This document shows positions 45,371 through 55,280 of a stretch of 64,000 bases of DNA, piece by piece; within the stretch, counting starts at the first letter, position 1; each line of letters starts with the position of its first letter. The notes under the pieces are model-generated. The model did no database searches. It had not been told where the DNA came from and worked only from the letters and a program-made list of their open reading frames with translations. The translations under genes were made by a program, and so were the position numbers. Origin of the DNA: Pseudaquabacterium pictum (GTDB lineage: Bacteria > Pseudomonadota > Gammaproteobacteria > Burkholderiales > Burkholderiaceae_C); contig NZ_BJCL01000003.1 in assembly GCF_005403045.1 (NCBI RefSeq), positions 186,001 through 250,000 of the forward strand, in the 5' to 3' direction.

Positions 45371-47685
45371 TTGCGCAAGAACTGGAAGTCAGCCTGCACA
45401 TGGCGTTCGTCGAGGCGCGCCAGCAGCGCCATGAGTTCATCACCGTCGAGCACCTGCTGCTCGCGCTGCTGGACAATCCTTCCGCGGCCGAGGTGTTGAA
45501 GGCCTGCGCCGCCAACATCGACGACCTGCGCAAGAGCCTCACCACCTTCATCAAGGAAAACACGCCCACCGTCGGCGGCACCGAGGAGGTGGACACCCAG
45601 CCCACGCTCGGCTTCCAGCGGGTGATCCAGCGCGCCATCATGCATGTGCAGAGCACCGGCAGCGGCAAGAAGGAAGTGACCGGCGCCAACGTGCTGGTGG
45701 CGATCTTCGGCGAGAAGGATTCCCACGCGGTGTACTACCTGCACCAGCAGGGCGTGACCCGCCTGGACGTGGTGAACTTCATTGCCCATGGCATCAAGAA
45801 GAGCGAGCCGCCCGAGGCCCAGAAGGGCAGTGGCGGCAGCGAGCCGGGCAGTGGCGAGAACGCCGAGAAGGAAGAAGCCGGCGACAGCAGCAAGGGCTCG
45901 CCGCTGGACCAGTTCACCCAGAACCTGAACCAGCAGGCCAAGGACGGCAAGATCGATCCGCTGATCGGCCGCGACCACGAGGTCGAGCGCGTCATCCAGA
46001 TCCTGTGCCGCCGCCGCAAGAACAACCCGCTGCTGGTCGGCGAGGCCGGCGTGGGCAAGACGGCGATCGCCGAGGGCCTGGCCTGGCGCATCACACAGGG
46101 CGATGTGCCCGAGGTGCTGGCCGCGTCCACCGTCTATTCGCTGGACATGGGCGCCTTGCTGGCCGGCACCAAGTACCGCGGCGACTTCGAGCAGCGCCTG
46201 AAGGGTGTGCTCAAGCAGCTGAAGGACCAGCCCAGCGCGGTCCTGTTCATCGACGAGATCCACACCCTGATCGGTGCCGGTGCGGCCTCGGGCGGCACGC
46301 TGGATGCGTCCAACCTGCTGAAGCCGGCGCTGTCCAACGGCACGATGAAGTGCATCGGTGCCACCACCTTCACCGAGTACCGCGGCATCTTCGAGAAGGA
46401 CGCGGCGCTGTCGCGGCGCTTCCAGAAGGTCGACGTGGTCGAGCCCTCGGTCGAGCAGACGGTGGAGATTCTGAAGGGCCTGAAGAGCCGCTTCGAGGAC
46501 CACCACAACGTGAAGTACGCGCTGGGCGCGCTGCAGGCGGCAGCCGAGCTGTCGGCCAAGTTCATCAACGACCGCCACCTGCCCGACAAGGCGATCGACG
46601 TGATCGACGAGGCCGGTGCCGCGCAGCGCATCCTGCCCAAGAGCAAGCAGAAGAAGACCATCACCCGCAACGAGGTGGAAGAGATCGTCGCCAAGATCGC
46701 GCGCATCCCGCCCGCCTCGGTCAGTAACGACGACCGCGGCAAGCTCAAGAGCCTGGACCGCGACCTGAAGAGCGTGGTGTTCGGGCAGGATCCGGCCATC
46801 GATGCATTGGCCGCCGCCATCAAGATGGCGCGCTCCGGCCTCGGCAAGCCCGACAAGCCGATCGGCAGCTTCCTGTTTTCCGGCCCCACCGGCGTCGGCA
46901 AGACCGAGGTCGCCAAGCAGCTGGCCTTCATCCTGGGCATCGAGCTGATCCGCTTCGACATGTCGGAGTACATGGAGCGCCATGCAGTGAGCCGGCTGAT
47001 CGGCGCGCCTCCGGGCTATGTCGGCTTCGACCAGGGCGGCCTGCTGACCGAGGCCGTCACCAAGAAGCCGCACTGCGTGCTGCTGCTCGACGAGATCGAG
47101 AAGGCCCACCCGGACGTCTACAACGTGCTGCTGCAGGTGATGGACCATGGCAGCCTGACCGACAACAACGGGCGCAAGGCCGACTTCCGCAACGTCATCA
47201 TCATCATGACGACCAATGCGGGCGCCGAGACGATGAACAAGTCGACCATCGGCTTCACCACGGCGCGCGAGCAGGGCGACGAGATGGCCGACATCAAGCG
47301 CATGTTCACGCCCGAGTTCCGCAACCGGCTGGACGCCACCGTCAGCTTCCGCGCGCTGGACGAGAGCATCATCCTGCGCGTGGTTGACAAGTTCCTGCTG
47401 CAGCTGGAAAGCCAGCTCGGCGAGAAGAAGGTGGAAGTCACCTTCACCGACGCGCTGCGCAAGATGCTGGCCAAGAAGGGCTTCGATCCGCTGATGGGTG
47501 CCCGCCCGATGCAGCGCCTGATCCAGGACACCATCCGCCGCGCCCTGGCCGATGAGCTGCTGTTCGGCCGCCTGGTCGATGGCGGCCGCCTGACGGTCGA
47601 TGTGGATGCCGACGGCCAGGTGCAGTTGGACATCCAGCCGCCCAAGAAGAGCGACAAGCCCAAGACCGAGCCGACGCCGGCCTGA
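45367..47685 (+). CDS. clpA: ATP-dependent Clp protease ATPase subunit ClpA
   Basis: A 772-residue unfoldase of ClpAP. The N-terminal double Clp repeat starts [14 protein letters not shown]1 has Walker [11 protein letters not shown] and Walker [16 protein letters not shown]2 has [15 protein letters not shown] and [16 protein letters not shown]. The pore loop KYRG and the ClpP-binding loop region are typical of ClpA, and the absence of a long coiled-coil middle domain separates it from ClpB. The ATG at 45367 matches the family start. It ends adjacent to the mtfA stop of the convergent unit. Confidence 0.96.
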   Translation: MIAQELEVSLHMAFVEARQQRHEFITVEHLLLALLDNPSAAEVLKACAANIDDLRKSLTTFIKENTPTVGGTEEVDTQPTLGFQRVIQRAIMHVQSTGSGKKEVTGANVLVAIFGEKDSHAVYYLHQQGVTRLDVVNFIAHGIKKSEPPEAQKGSGGSEPGSGENAEKEEAGDSSKGSPLDQFTQNLNQQAKDGKIDPLIGRDHEVERVIQILCRRRKNNPLLVGEAGVGKTAIAEGLAWRITQGDVPEVLAASTVYSLDMGALLAGTKYRGDFEQRLKGVLKQLKDQPSAVLFIDEIHTLIGAGAASGGTLDASNLLKPALSNGTMKCIGATTFTEYRGIFEKDAALSRRFQKVDVVEPSVEQTVEILKGLKSRFEDHHNVKYALGALQAAAELSAKFINDRHLPDKAIDVIDEAGAAQRILPKSKQKKTITRNEVEEIVAKIARIPPASVSNDDRGKLKSLDRDLKSVVFGQDPAIDALAAAIKMARSGLGKPDKPIGSFLFSGPTGVGKTEVAKQLAFILGIELIRFDMSEYMERHAVSRLIGAPPGYVGFDQGGLLTEAVTKKPHCVLLLDEIEKAHPDVYNVLLQVMDHGSLTDNNGRKADFRNVIIIMTTNAGAETMNKSTIGFTTAREQGDEMADIKRMFTPEFRNRLDATVSFRALDESIILRVVDKFLLQLESQLGEKKVEVTFTDALRKMLAKKGFDPLMGARPMQRLIQDTIRRALADELLFGRLVDGGRLTVDVDADGQVQLDIQPPKKSDKPKTEPTPA

Positions 47686-48471
47686 TCAACCTGCGGCGAA
47701 GGCCGCAGGATCCTGGCAGTAGTAGCGCGCCAGCAACCCGTACAGATCGGGGTGCTCGGCGCGCAACTCTTTGGGGTTGACGAAGAAGGTCTCGCTGGCC
47801 ACGGCAAAGAATTCCTCGGGGCCCTGCGCACCGTAGGGGTCGAGCAGGGTGTCGTAGCCGCAGACCACCTGTTCGCCGTGCCGGTCGTAGGCCGGCATCA
47901 GCACGTCCAGCCAGTCGCGCCGGGCCTGGGCCGAGGGCAGCGGCGGCACGCCATCGGCGGCGCCGTCGCCCATGTCCAGCACATGGGCGAACTCATGGAT
48001 CACCACGTTGTAGCCCGATGCGGCGGTCTCGCCGGCGTCGGCCACGTCGCGCCAGCTCAGCATCACCGGGCCGCCGTCCATGGCCTCGCCGGCCAGCACC
48101 TCGTCGTAGGCATGCACCACGCCGTGGTCGTCGGTCACCTCGCGGCGGGCGACCACCTCGTCGGGGTGCACCACGATGCCGACGAAGCCGGCGTATGGCG
48201 CCAGCCCGAAGCGCAGCACCGGCAGCACCGCCTGCGCGGCGATGCACACCGCCATCGCATCGTCGACCACCAGGCCGTCGGTGCCGGTAAATTCCTTCTG
48301 GTCGAGGAACAGGCTGGCCAGGCGGCGCAGCTCGGCCAGATCGGCGTCGCTGCGCTGTGCCAAGAAGGGCAGGCGGGCCAGGGTCAGCTGCCACAGCGCG
48401 TCGGGGATGGCGCGGCGCGCGAGCACCTTCGCTTCGCGCCGGGCCTGCCAGCGCTGCAGCAGGGCCTTCAT
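47686..48471 (-). CDS. mtfA: MtfA-like zinc metallopeptidase
   Basis: A 261-residue cytosolic gluzincin-like peptidase. The zinc motif HEFAHVLDMGDG (HExxH) is followed by the distal Glu in PEEFFAVASETFF. In E. coli MtfA binds the Mlc repressor and so affects glucose uptake; the enzyme also has aminopeptidase activity. The ATG overlaps the lpxH stop (ATGA). It is the last gene of the minus-strand unit TPR-ppiA-ppiB-lpxH-mtfA. Confidence 0.92.
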   Translation of the reverse strand: MKALLQRWQARREAKVLARRAIPDALWQLTLARLPFLAQRSDADLAELRRLASLFLDQKEFTGTDGLVVDDAMAVCIAAQAVLPVLRFGLAPYAGFVGIVVHPDEVVARREVTDDHGVVHAYDEVLAGEAMDGGPVMLSWRDVADAGETAASGYNVVIHEFAHVLDMGDGAADGVPPLPSAQARRDWLDVLMPAYDRHGEQVVCGYDTLLDPYGAQGPEEFFAVASETFFVNPKELRAEHPDLYGLLARYYCQDPAAFAAG

Positions 48472-49244
48472 GCCGCCAGGTCCAGGGGCTGCAGGCCAGC
48501 CGCCGTCAGCCGCAGGGCCTGGGCGCGCGGCGTGCCGTGGTCAAAGTCCCAGTCACCCAGCACATGGCGGGTGCGGCCACCGGGCAGGGCATGGCTGGCG
48601 GGTCGGTGGGTGTGGCCGTGGATCATCGTGGTGCAGCCCGCAGCGGCCAGCCATTGCGCTGCTGCGGCGTCGTCCACATCGCTCCACTGCGCTGGATCCA
48701 TGCCGGCCTGGTGGGCGGCGCTGGCGTCGCGCATCGCCCGGGCCTGTCGCTCGCGCTCGGCCAGCGGCTGGGCCAGGAAGGCCTGCTGCCACGCCGGGCT
48801 GCGCACCTGCTGGCGGAACTGCTGGTAGGCGGTGTCGGCCAGGCACAGCGCGTCGCCGTGGGTCAGCAGCCAGCGCTGGCCGAAGGCCTGCAGCACGGTC
48901 GGGTCTGCCAGCAGTTGCATGCCGGTGGTGGAGAGCAGATCGGCACCGACAAGGAAGTCGCGGTTGCCGGGCAGGAAGGCGATCGCCCGCTGCCGGCTGG
49001 CGGCGCGCAGCACGGCCACGCCATCGGCCGCAAAACCGCCGGCCGCGCTGTCGTCGCCGATCCACACCTCGAACAGGTCGCCGAGGATCAGCACCGCATC
49101 GGCCGGCGTGCCCAGCAGGTGGTCCCGCCAGGCGGCGAAGGTGCGTGGCATGTCGGCGTGCAGGTGCACGTCCGACAGCAGGTCGATGCAGCGCCAGGCC
49201 GGATCGGCCAGCAGATGGCCAAAGCCTGGCGTGCTGGCGCTCAC
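48468..49244 (-). CDS. lpxH: UDP-2,3-diacylglucosamine diphosphatase
   Basis: A 258-residue calcineurin-like phosphoesterase of lipid A synthesis, cleaving UDP-2,3-diacylglucosamine to lipid X and UMP. Metal motifs are LLSDVHLHA, LILGDLFEVWIGDD, LPGNRDFLVG, LLTHGDALCLADTAYQQFR and IHGHTHRPASH. The helical cap segment RQQVRSPAWQQAFLAQPLAERERQARAMRDAS is typical. It starts with GTG at 49244, as no in-frame ATG precedes the SDVH motif. It lies 7 bases after ppiB. Confidence 0.94.
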   Translation of the reverse strand: MSASTPGFGHLLADPAWRCIDLLSDVHLHADMPRTFAAWRDHLLGTPADAVLILGDLFEVWIGDDSAAGGFAADGVAVLRAASRQRAIAFLPGNRDFLVGADLLSTTGMQLLADPTVLQAFGQRWLLTHGDALCLADTAYQQFRQQVRSPAWQQAFLAQPLAERERQARAMRDASAAHQAGMDPAQWSDVDDAAAAQWLAAAGCTTMIHGHTHRPASHALPGGRTRHVLGDWDFDHGTPRAQALRLTAAGLQPLDLAA

Positions 49245-49251
49245 TGCAAGG

Positions 49252-49755
49252 TCAGGCGACTTCGACGGCCTTGAGGATCACCACGTCCTCGACCGGCACG
49301 TCGCCATGGCCGCCCTTGTTGCCGGTGGCCACGCGCTCGATCTTGTCGACCACGTCGGTGCCCTCGACCACCTTGCCGAAGACCGCATAACCCCAGCCCT
49401 GCGGGCTTTCGCTGCGGAAGTTGAGGAAGTCGTTGTCGGTGCCGTTGATGAAGAACTGCGCCGTGGCCGAGTGCGGCGCGCTGGTGCGGGCCATGGCCAG
49501 GGTGTAGCGGTCGTTCTTCAGGCCGTTGTGGGCTTCGTTCTGGATCTCGGCGCCGGTGGGCTTCTGCTTCATGCCGGGCTCGAAGCCGCCGCCCTGGATC
49601 ATGAAGCCCTTGATCACGCGGTGGAAGATGGTGCCGTCGTAGTGGCCCTTGTTCACGTAGCCGAGGAAGTTGGCGACGGTGGCCGGCGCCTTGGCGTCGT
49701 CCAGTTCGATGCGCAGGGTGCCTGCGCTGGTGGTCATCTCGACGAACTTGCTCAT
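49252..49755 (-). CDS. ppiB: Cytoplasmic cyclophilin-type peptidyl-prolyl isomerase
   Basis: A 167-residue prolyl cis-trans isomerase without signal peptide. Active-site segments are [30 protein letters not shown] and [18 protein letters not shown] good AGGAG site lies 7 bases before the ATG. It lies one base after the ppiA stop; the two are paralogues serving cytosol and periplasm respectively. Confidence 0.95.
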   Translation of the reverse strand: MSKFVEMTTSAGTLRIELDDAKAPATVANFLGYVNKGHYDGTIFHRVIKGFMIQGGGFEPGMKQKPTGAEIQNEAHNGLKNDRYTLAMARTSAPHSATAQFFINGTDNDFLNFRSESPQGWGYAVFGKVVEGTDVVDKIERVATGNKGGHGDVPVEDVVILKAVEVA

Positions 49756-49756
49756 G

Positions 49757-50308
49757 TCATTGCTCCTGGAGGGTGGCTTGCTTGATCACGACCGGGGTCA
49801 CCGGCACGTTCTGGTACGGGCCCTTGTTGCCCACGGGCACCATGCGGATCTTGTCGACGACATCCATGCCCTCGATCACCTTGCCGAACACGGCGTAGCC
49901 GCCGCCGGCGGTGTCGAGCCGGGTGTTGTCGACGACGTTGATGAAGAACTGCGCGGTGGCGGAATTGGGTTGGTTGGTGCGTGCCATCGCCAGCGTGCCG
50001 CGCAGGTTGGACAGGCCGTTGCCGGCCTCCAGCGGGATCGGCGCGCGGGTGGGCTTCTCGGCCAGGTCGGCGGTCATGCCGCCGCCCTGGATCATGAAGC
50101 TGTCGATCACGCGGTGGAACACGGTGTTGGTGTAGTGGCCGGCCTTCACGTACTGCACGAAGTTGGCCACGGATTTCGGCGCCTTGGCGGCGTCGAGTTC
50201 CAGCACGATGTCGCCCGCGGTGGTGGCGAGCTTGACCTTCTGCGCCTGCGCGGCCAGCGGTGCAGCCAGCAGGCCGGCCAGGGTGATGGCCAGGGCCAGG
50301 TGTTTCAT
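49757..50308 (-). CDS. ppiA: Periplasmic cyclophilin-type peptidyl-prolyl isomerase
   Basis: A 183-residue isomerase with a Sec signal peptide ([22 protein letters not shown], cleavage near residue 22). The mature part repeats the cyclophilin motifs [32 protein letters not shown] and [17 protein letters not shown], and ends soon after. It assists folding of exported proteins. It is 43 bases downstream of the TPR gene and directly before ppiB. Confidence 0.95.
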   Translation of the reverse strand: MKHLALAITLAGLLAAPLAAQAQKVKLATTAGDIVLELDAAKAPKSVANFVQYVKAGHYTNTVFHRVIDSFMIQGGGMTADLAEKPTRAPIPLEAGNGLSNLRGTLAMARTNQPNSATAQFFINVVDNTRLDTAGGGYAVFGKVIEGMDVVDKIRMVPVGNKGPYQNVPVTPVVIKQATLQEQ

Positions 50309-50351
50309 CTGTCGCTCCAGATCAGGAAAGGGAGTGGGGTTGGCAAGGCTG

Positions 50352-50828
50352 TCAGCGCAGCGCCGCCAGCTCACGGGCCAGCCGCAGCTTGCTCTGCAGG
50401 GCCGGCTCGCTGCGCGGGCCCGAGGCGGCCTCGTAGGCACGCTGGGCCAGGCGCACGAACACATCGCCCAGGTTCTCGTGCGCGGTGCGGTAGCCCGGGT
50501 CCAGCCGCAAGGCGGTTTCCAGCAGGCTGCGTGCGCGGTCGTACTGGCCACCGGCGGCCTGCAGCACGGCCAGGTTGTTGTAGGGCTCGGGCAGGTCGGG
50601 AAACTCTTCGGTCATGCGCTCGAGCAGCTTGGCGGCCTGGGCCGTCTGGCCGGTTTCGGCGGCCAGCACCGCCTGCAGGAAGCGCAGGGGCGCATCGCCG
50701 GGACGCTGGGCCAGCGCCTGCTCCAGGCGCTGCAAGGCCACGCGCGGCTCGCCGCCGCGGTACTGGCGCTCGATGTCGGCGGCCGTCACCGGCGTGTTGG
50801 CCAGGGCGGACAGCGCCGTCAGCAGCAT
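50352..50828 (-). CDS. Exported tetratricopeptide-repeat protein
   Basis: A small TPR protein of at least 158 residues. Repeats are visible as [99 protein letters not shown] hydrophobic segment with cleavage-like TPVTA-ADIE suggests export. The ATG at 50828 would leave no basic n-region, so the real start may be the TTG at 50912, which adds [14 protein letters not shown]. Position before ppiA/ppiB suggests an envelope role; partners are unknown. Confidence 0.8.
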   Translation of the reverse strand: MLLTALSALANTPVTAADIERQYRGGEPRVALQRLEQALAQRPGDAPLRFLQAVLAAETGQTAQAAKLLERMTEEFPDLPEPYNNLAVLQAAGGQYDRARSLLETALRLDPGYRTAHENLGDVFVRLAQRAYEAASGPRSEPALQSKLRLARELAALR

Positions 50829-51072
50829 GCCGGACAGCGCGACCCGGACAGCCGGCAGCCGGGCGCGGCGAGGGCGCTGACGGATGGAAACAGGGGTGTT
50901 GCGAGGGGCCAAGGATGGACCGGTGCGGGCTTCGGAACGCGGCTGCGGCCACCGGCCCGCCGCTATACTGATTTGATTGTATCGACGCCAAGCGGGCAGA
51001 CCGGGGGACCGGCTTGCCCGCCCTGCCTGCCGCCAGGCCGGCGTTCGCCACCCCGCCCCCACCTGTGTCTCC

Positions 51073-51095
51073 GGCCGCCACCTGGCGGCCGTTTT
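51073..51095 (+). terminator. Terminator-like hairpin in the cysS leader
   Basis: GGCCGCC-ACCT-GGCGGCC (7-base stem, 4-base loop) is followed by GTTTTCC, and lies 12 bases before the cysS ATG. As a Rho-independent terminator-like element just ahead of a tRNA-synthetase gene, it could be an attenuator. Confidence 0.45.
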
Positions 51096-51107
51096 CCGCA
51101 TCGGCCG

Positions 51108-52496
51108 ATGACCCTGCGCCTGTTCAACACGCTCACCCGCCGCCTCGAACCGTTCACGCCCATCGTGCCGGGCCAGGTGCGCATGTATGTGTGCGGCATG
51201 ACCATCTACGACCTGTGCCACATGGGCCATGCGCGCATGATGATGGCCTTCGACGTGGTGGCCCGCTGGCTGGCGGCCAGCGGCTATGCAGTGACCTATG
51301 TGCGCAACATCACCGACATCGAGGACAAGATCATCAAGCGGGCGCTGGAACGCGGCATCACCATCCGTGCCCTCACCGACGAGATGATTGCCGCGATGCG
51401 CGAGGACCTGGCCGCCATCGGCACCCTGCCGCCCACCCATGAGCCGCGCGCCACCGACTACGTGCCGCAGATGCTGGCGATGATCCGCACGCTGGAGGAC
51501 AAGGGCCTTGCCTACCGGGCCGACGGCGGCGACGTGAACTTCGCGGTGCGCAAGTTCGACGGCTACGGCAAGCTCTCGGGCAAGAGCATCGAGGACCTGC
51601 GCGCCGGCGAGCGCGTGGCCGTGGGCGACGACAAGCGCGATCCGCTGGATTTCGTCTTGTGGAAGGCCGCCAAGCCCGACGAGCCCGAAGACGCCAAGTA
51701 CGGCGGCGACTACGGCCCCGGCCGCCCGGGTTGGCACATCGAATGCTCGGCCATGGGCTGCGCGTTGCTCGGTGAGCGCTTCGACATCCACGGCGGCGGG
51801 CAGGATCTGCAGTTCCCGCACCACGAGAACGAGATCGCGCAGAGCGAGGGCGCCTTCGGCCACCAGCATGTCAACGTGTGGCTGCACAACGGCTTCCTCA
51901 ACGTCGACAACGAGAAGATGTCCAAGAGCCTGGGCAACTTCTTCACCATCCGCGATGTGCTGAAGAAGTTCGACGGCGAGACGCTGCGCTTCTTCTTTCT
52001 GCGCACCCATTACCGCAGCCCGTTCAACTTCAGCGACCAGGGCCTGGACGACGCACGCACGGCGTTGCGCCGGCTTTACACCGCGCTGGACGGCATCGAC
52101 CTGCCGGCCGACAACATGGCCATCGACTGGGCGCAGCCGCAGGCCGCGGCGTTCCGGACGGCGATGGACGACGACTTCAACACCCCTGGCGCGCTGGCGG
52201 TGCTGTTCGAACTGGCCAATGACCTGAACCGCAGCCGCGCACCGGCCACTGCCGCGCTGCTGCGCGCGCTGGCCGGCACGCTGGGCGTGCTGCAGCAGGC
52301 GCCGCGCAGCTTCCTGCAAGCGGCGCTGGGCGGCGTCGGGCTGGACGAAGCCACCATCCAGGCCCAGATCGCCGCCCGCGCGGCGGCCAAGGCGGCGAAG
52401 AACTTCGCGGAGGCCGACCGCATCCGCCAGGCGCTGGCCGCGCAGGGCGTGGAACTCAAAGACGCCCCCACCGGCACCACCTGGGTGCGGGCCTGA
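51108..52496 (+). CDS. cysS: Cysteinyl-tRNA synthetase
   Basis: A 462-residue class Ia aminoacyl-tRNA synthetase. The zinc Cys in [26 protein letters not shown] includes the HIGH-like site (HMGH). The KMSKS loop is [12 protein letters not shown]. Further zinc ligands are in [44 protein letters not shown]. Length is normal. A -10-like TATACT at 50964-50969 lies in the upstream 279-base gap that separates it from the divergent TPR gene. Confidence 0.97.
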   Translation: MTLRLFNTLTRRLEPFTPIVPGQVRMYVCGMTIYDLCHMGHARMMMAFDVVARWLAASGYAVTYVRNITDIEDKIIKRALERGITIRALTDEMIAAMREDLAAIGTLPPTHEPRATDYVPQMLAMIRTLEDKGLAYRADGGDVNFAVRKFDGYGKLSGKSIEDLRAGERVAVGDDKRDPLDFVLWKAAKPDEPEDAKYGGDYGPGRPGWHIECSAMGCALLGERFDIHGGGQDLQFPHHENEIAQSEGAFGHQHVNVWLHNGFLNVDNEKMSKSLGNFFTIRDVLKKFDGETLRFFFLRTHYRSPFNFSDQGLDDARTALRRLYTALDGIDLPADNMAIDWAQPQAAAFRTAMDDDFNTPGALAVLFELANDLNRSRAPATAALLRALAGTLGVLQQAPRSFLQAALGGVGLDEATIQAQIAARAAAKAAKNFAEADRIRQALAAQGVELKDAPTGTTWVRA

Positions 52497-52498
52497 CC

Positions 52499-53230
52499 AT
52501 GCCCAAGCGCAGCACTCCGGGCCAGCCGCCCGATGCCCCCGCCGTGCCCGTGCCCGTGCCGGTGGCCGCACCCGCGGCGGCCGAGCCGCCGGTCGCCACC
52601 ATCACCCCTGGCTACTGGGACGAGGCCTGCCGCCACCTGTCCAAGCGCGACCGGGTGATGAAGAAGCTGATCCCGAAGTTCGGCGAAGCCCGCCTGCAGA
52701 GCCGCGGCGACGCCTTCACCACGCTGGCCCGGTCCATCGTCGGCCAGCAGATCAGCGTGAAGGCGGCGCAGTCGGTGTGGGACCGCTTCGCCGCCGCGGT
52801 GGGCGGGCCCAGCAGCCGGCTGGCGCCGGCCGACGTGCTGGCGCTGGACACGCCCACCCTGCGTGGCGCCGGCCTGTCGGCCCGCAAGGCCGAATACCTG
52901 GGCGACCTGGCGCGGCACTTCGAGTCCGGCGCGGTGCATGTGCCGCAATGGCAGCAGATGGACGACGAAGCCATCATCGAAGAGCTGGTGGCGATCCGCG
53001 GCATCGGCCGCTGGACGGCCGAGATGTTCCTGATCTTCCACCTGATGCGCCCGAACGTGCTGCCGCTGGATGACCTGGGCCTGATCAAGGGCATCAGCCT
53101 GGGCTACTTCAGCGGCGAGCCGGTCAGCCGCGCCGAGGCGCGCGAGGTGGGCGAGGCCTGGGCGCCGTACCGCTCGGTGGCCACCTGGTACATCTGGCGG
53201 AGCCTGGACCCGCTGCCGGTAGACTACTGA
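52499..53230 (+). CDS. AlkA-like DNA-3-methyladenine glycosylase (HhH-GPD)
   Basis: A 243-residue base-excision glycosylase. The helix-hairpin-helix LVAIRGIGRWTAEMFLIFHLMRPNVLPLDDLG carries the catalytic Asp. LARSIVGQQISVKAAQSVWDRF is the preceding conserved helix pair. No iron-sulfur cysteines are seen, so it is AlkA/Mag-like and not Nth/MutY-like. The N-terminal ~35 residues are Pro/Val/Ala repeats (from a GTGCCC tandem repeat) and disordered. It starts 2 bases after the cysS stop, an order common in Burkholderiales. Confidence 0.9.
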   Translation: MPKRSTPGQPPDAPAVPVPVPVAAPAAAEPPVATITPGYWDEACRHLSKRDRVMKKLIPKFGEARLQSRGDAFTTLARSIVGQQISVKAAQSVWDRFAAAVGGPSSRLAPADVLALDTPTLRGAGLSARKAEYLGDLARHFESGAVHVPQWQQMDDEAIIEELVAIRGIGRWTAEMFLIFHLMRPNVLPLDDLGLIKGISLGYFSGEPVSRAEAREVGEAWAPYRSVATWYIWRSLDPLPVDY

Positions 53231-53254
53231 CTGTCCAGACAGCACACTGCCAGC

Positions 53255-54226
53255 ATGAGCAAACGACACTTCCTCGACTTCGAGCAGCCGATCGCCGAAC
53301 TCGAGACCAAGATCGAAGAGCTGCGCTTCGTGCAGAGCGAGTCGGCCGTCGACATCTCGGAAGAGATCGGCCGGCTCGACAAGAAGAGCCAGCAGCTGGC
53401 CAAGGACATCTACAGCAACCTGACACCCTGGCAGGTCACGCAGATCGCCCGCCACCCCCAGCGGCCGTACACGCTGGACTACGTCAGCGAGATCTTCACC
53501 GACTGGCAGGAGCTGCACGGCGACCGCGCATTTGCCGACGACAACTCCATCGTCGGCGGCCTGGCCCGCTTCAATGGCCAGGCCTGCATGGTGATCGGCC
53601 ACCAGAAGGGCCGCGACACGAAAGAGCGCGGCCTGCGCAACTTCGGCATGAGCCGGCCCGAGGGCTACCGCAAGGCCCTGCGGCTGATGAAGCTGGCCGA
53701 GAAGTTCGGCCTGCCGGTCTTCACCTTCGTCGACACGCCCGGCGCCTACCCCGGCATCGGCGCCGAGGAGCGTGGCCAGTCGGAAGCCATCGGCCGCAAC
53801 ATCTTCGAGATGGCGCAGCTGGAGGTGCCGATCATCGTCACCATCATCGGCGAGGGCGGTTCGGGCGGTGCGCTGGCCATCAGCGTGGGCGACCAGGTGC
53901 TGATGCTGCAATTCAGCGTGTACTCGGTGATCTCGCCCGAGGGCTGCGCGTCCATCCTGTGGAAGACCAGCGAGCGTGCGGCCGATGCGGCCGAGGCCCT
54001 GGGCATCACCGCCCACCGGCTGAAGGCCCTGGGCATGATCGACAAGGTGGTCAGCGAGCCGGTGGGCGGCGCCCACCGGGACACGCGGCAGATGGCCTCG
54101 CAGCTCAAGCGTGCGCTGGTCGATGCGCTGCGCCAGGTCAGCGACTTGAAGCCCAAGGATCTGCTGAACCGCCGCTACGACCGGCTGCAGGCCTACGGCC
54201 GCTTTGCCGACACCAAGGACCGCTGA
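53255..54226 (+). CDS. accA: Acetyl-CoA carboxylase carboxyltransferase alpha subunit
   Basis: A 323-residue subunit of the carboxyltransferase that forms malonyl-CoA in fatty-acid synthesis together with AccD. It shows the N-terminal coiled region [17 protein letters not shown], then [27 protein letters not shown]. The crotonase-fold oxyanion and biotin-site segments [28 protein letters not shown] and [22 protein letters not shown] follow. Length is normal. The downstream tilS start lies inside its last codons. Confidence 0.97.
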   Translation: MSKRHFLDFEQPIAELETKIEELRFVQSESAVDISEEIGRLDKKSQQLAKDIYSNLTPWQVTQIARHPQRPYTLDYVSEIFTDWQELHGDRAFADDNSIVGGLARFNGQACMVIGHQKGRDTKERGLRNFGMSRPEGYRKALRLMKLAEKFGLPVFTFVDTPGAYPGIGAEERGQSEAIGRNIFEMAQLEVPIIVTIIGEGGSGGALAISVGDQVLMLQFSVYSVISPEGCASILWKTSERAADAAEALGITAHRLKALGMIDKVVSEPVGGAHRDTRQMASQLKRALVDALRQVSDLKPKDLLNRRYDRLQAYGRFADTKDR

Positions 54227-55178
54227 CCCGGCGCCAGCCGCTGGCGCCACCGTGGCGGTGGCCTTCAGCGGCGGGCGTGATTCACTGGCCCTGCTGCATG
54301 CCACCTGCCGCGCCGCCCAGGCGCTGGATCTGCAGGTCGTCGCACTCCACATCCACCATGGCCTGCTGCCCGAGGCCGATGCCTGGCTGCAGGCCGCCCA
54401 ACGCCTGTGCGCCCGCTGGCGCCGACGCGGCTGGCCGGTGCAGCTGCGTTGGGCTCGGCTGAGCGGCCAGCCCGCGCCGGGCGACAGCCTGGAAGCCTGG
54501 GCCCGCGCTGGCCGGCATGCCGCGCTGGCGGCGATGGCCGCCGAGGCGGGTGCCAGCCTGCTGCTGCTGGCCCACCACCGGCGTGACCAGGCCGAGACTT
54601 TCATCCTGCAGGCGCTGCGCGGCGGCGCACCGGCCGGCCTGTCGGCCATGCCGCGGCAGATCGACCGTGCGGGTCTGGTCTGGGCCCGGCCCTGGCTGGA
54701 CCAGCCGCGCCGCGCGATCGATGCCTATGTGCAGCGGCACCGGCTGCAGCCGGTCGATGACCCGTCGAACGCCGACGACCGCCTGGCCCGCAACCGCCTG
54801 CGGTTGCAGCTGTGGCCGGTGCTGGAAGCCGCCTTTCCGCATGCCGAGACCAGCCTGGCCGCCGCTGCCCAGCGCGCGCAGGAGGCCCGCGCGGCGCTGG
54901 ATGAGCTGGCCGCGCTGGATCTCGCGCCGCTGGTCGATGCCGACGGCGGGCTGGCGGTGGCCGGCTGGCGCGACTTGTCTGCCGCACGCCAGGCCAACGC
55001 GCTGCGGGCCTGGTGGGCGGCGCAGGCCGGGCACAGCGCGCCGCTGGCGCTGGTGACCCGGCTGCTGGCCGAAGTGCCCGCCCAGGGCGTGGCGCGCTGG
55101 CCTGCCGGCGCCGGCTGGTGGTGCACGCTGCGCGCCGGACGTTTGCGCGTGGTCGCCCCGCCTGGCGACGCAGGCTAA
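54204..55178 (+). CDS. tilS: tRNA(Ile)-lysidine synthase
   Basis: A ~324-residue ATP-pyrophosphatase that modifies C34 of the CAU-anticodon tRNA(Ile) to lysidine. The PP-loop is [14 protein letters not shown], followed by [14 protein letters not shown] and [24 protein letters not shown]-terminal substrate-binding portion is present but shorter than in E. coli. The start is uncertain: TTG 54204 overlaps accA by 23 bases and gives a short lead, while GTG 54252 would begin directly at the PP-loop strand. TTG is preferred on length. Confidence 0.9.
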   Translation: MPTPRTADPAPAAGATVAVAFSGGRDSLALLHATCRAAQALDLQVVALHIHHGLLPEADAWLQAAQRLCARWRRRGWPVQLRWARLSGQPAPGDSLEAWARAGRHAALAAMAAEAGASLLLLAHHRRDQAETFILQALRGGAPAGLSAMPRQIDRAGLVWARPWLDQPRRAIDAYVQRHRLQPVDDPSNADDRLARNRLRLQLWPVLEAAFPHAETSLAAAAQRAQEARAALDELAALDLAPLVDADGGLAVAGWRDLSAARQANALRAWWAAQAGHSAPLALVTRLLAEVPAQGVARWPAGAGWWCTLRAGRLRVVAPPGDAG

Positions 55179-55280
55179 AATCATGGGCTGCGCACCAGGG
55201 CCGCGCCACGCCTGACGGGCCCCAAGCGGGCTGCCAGGCACCGATGGAGCCCCGCACGAAGTCCCGCACTTCCTCCAACC

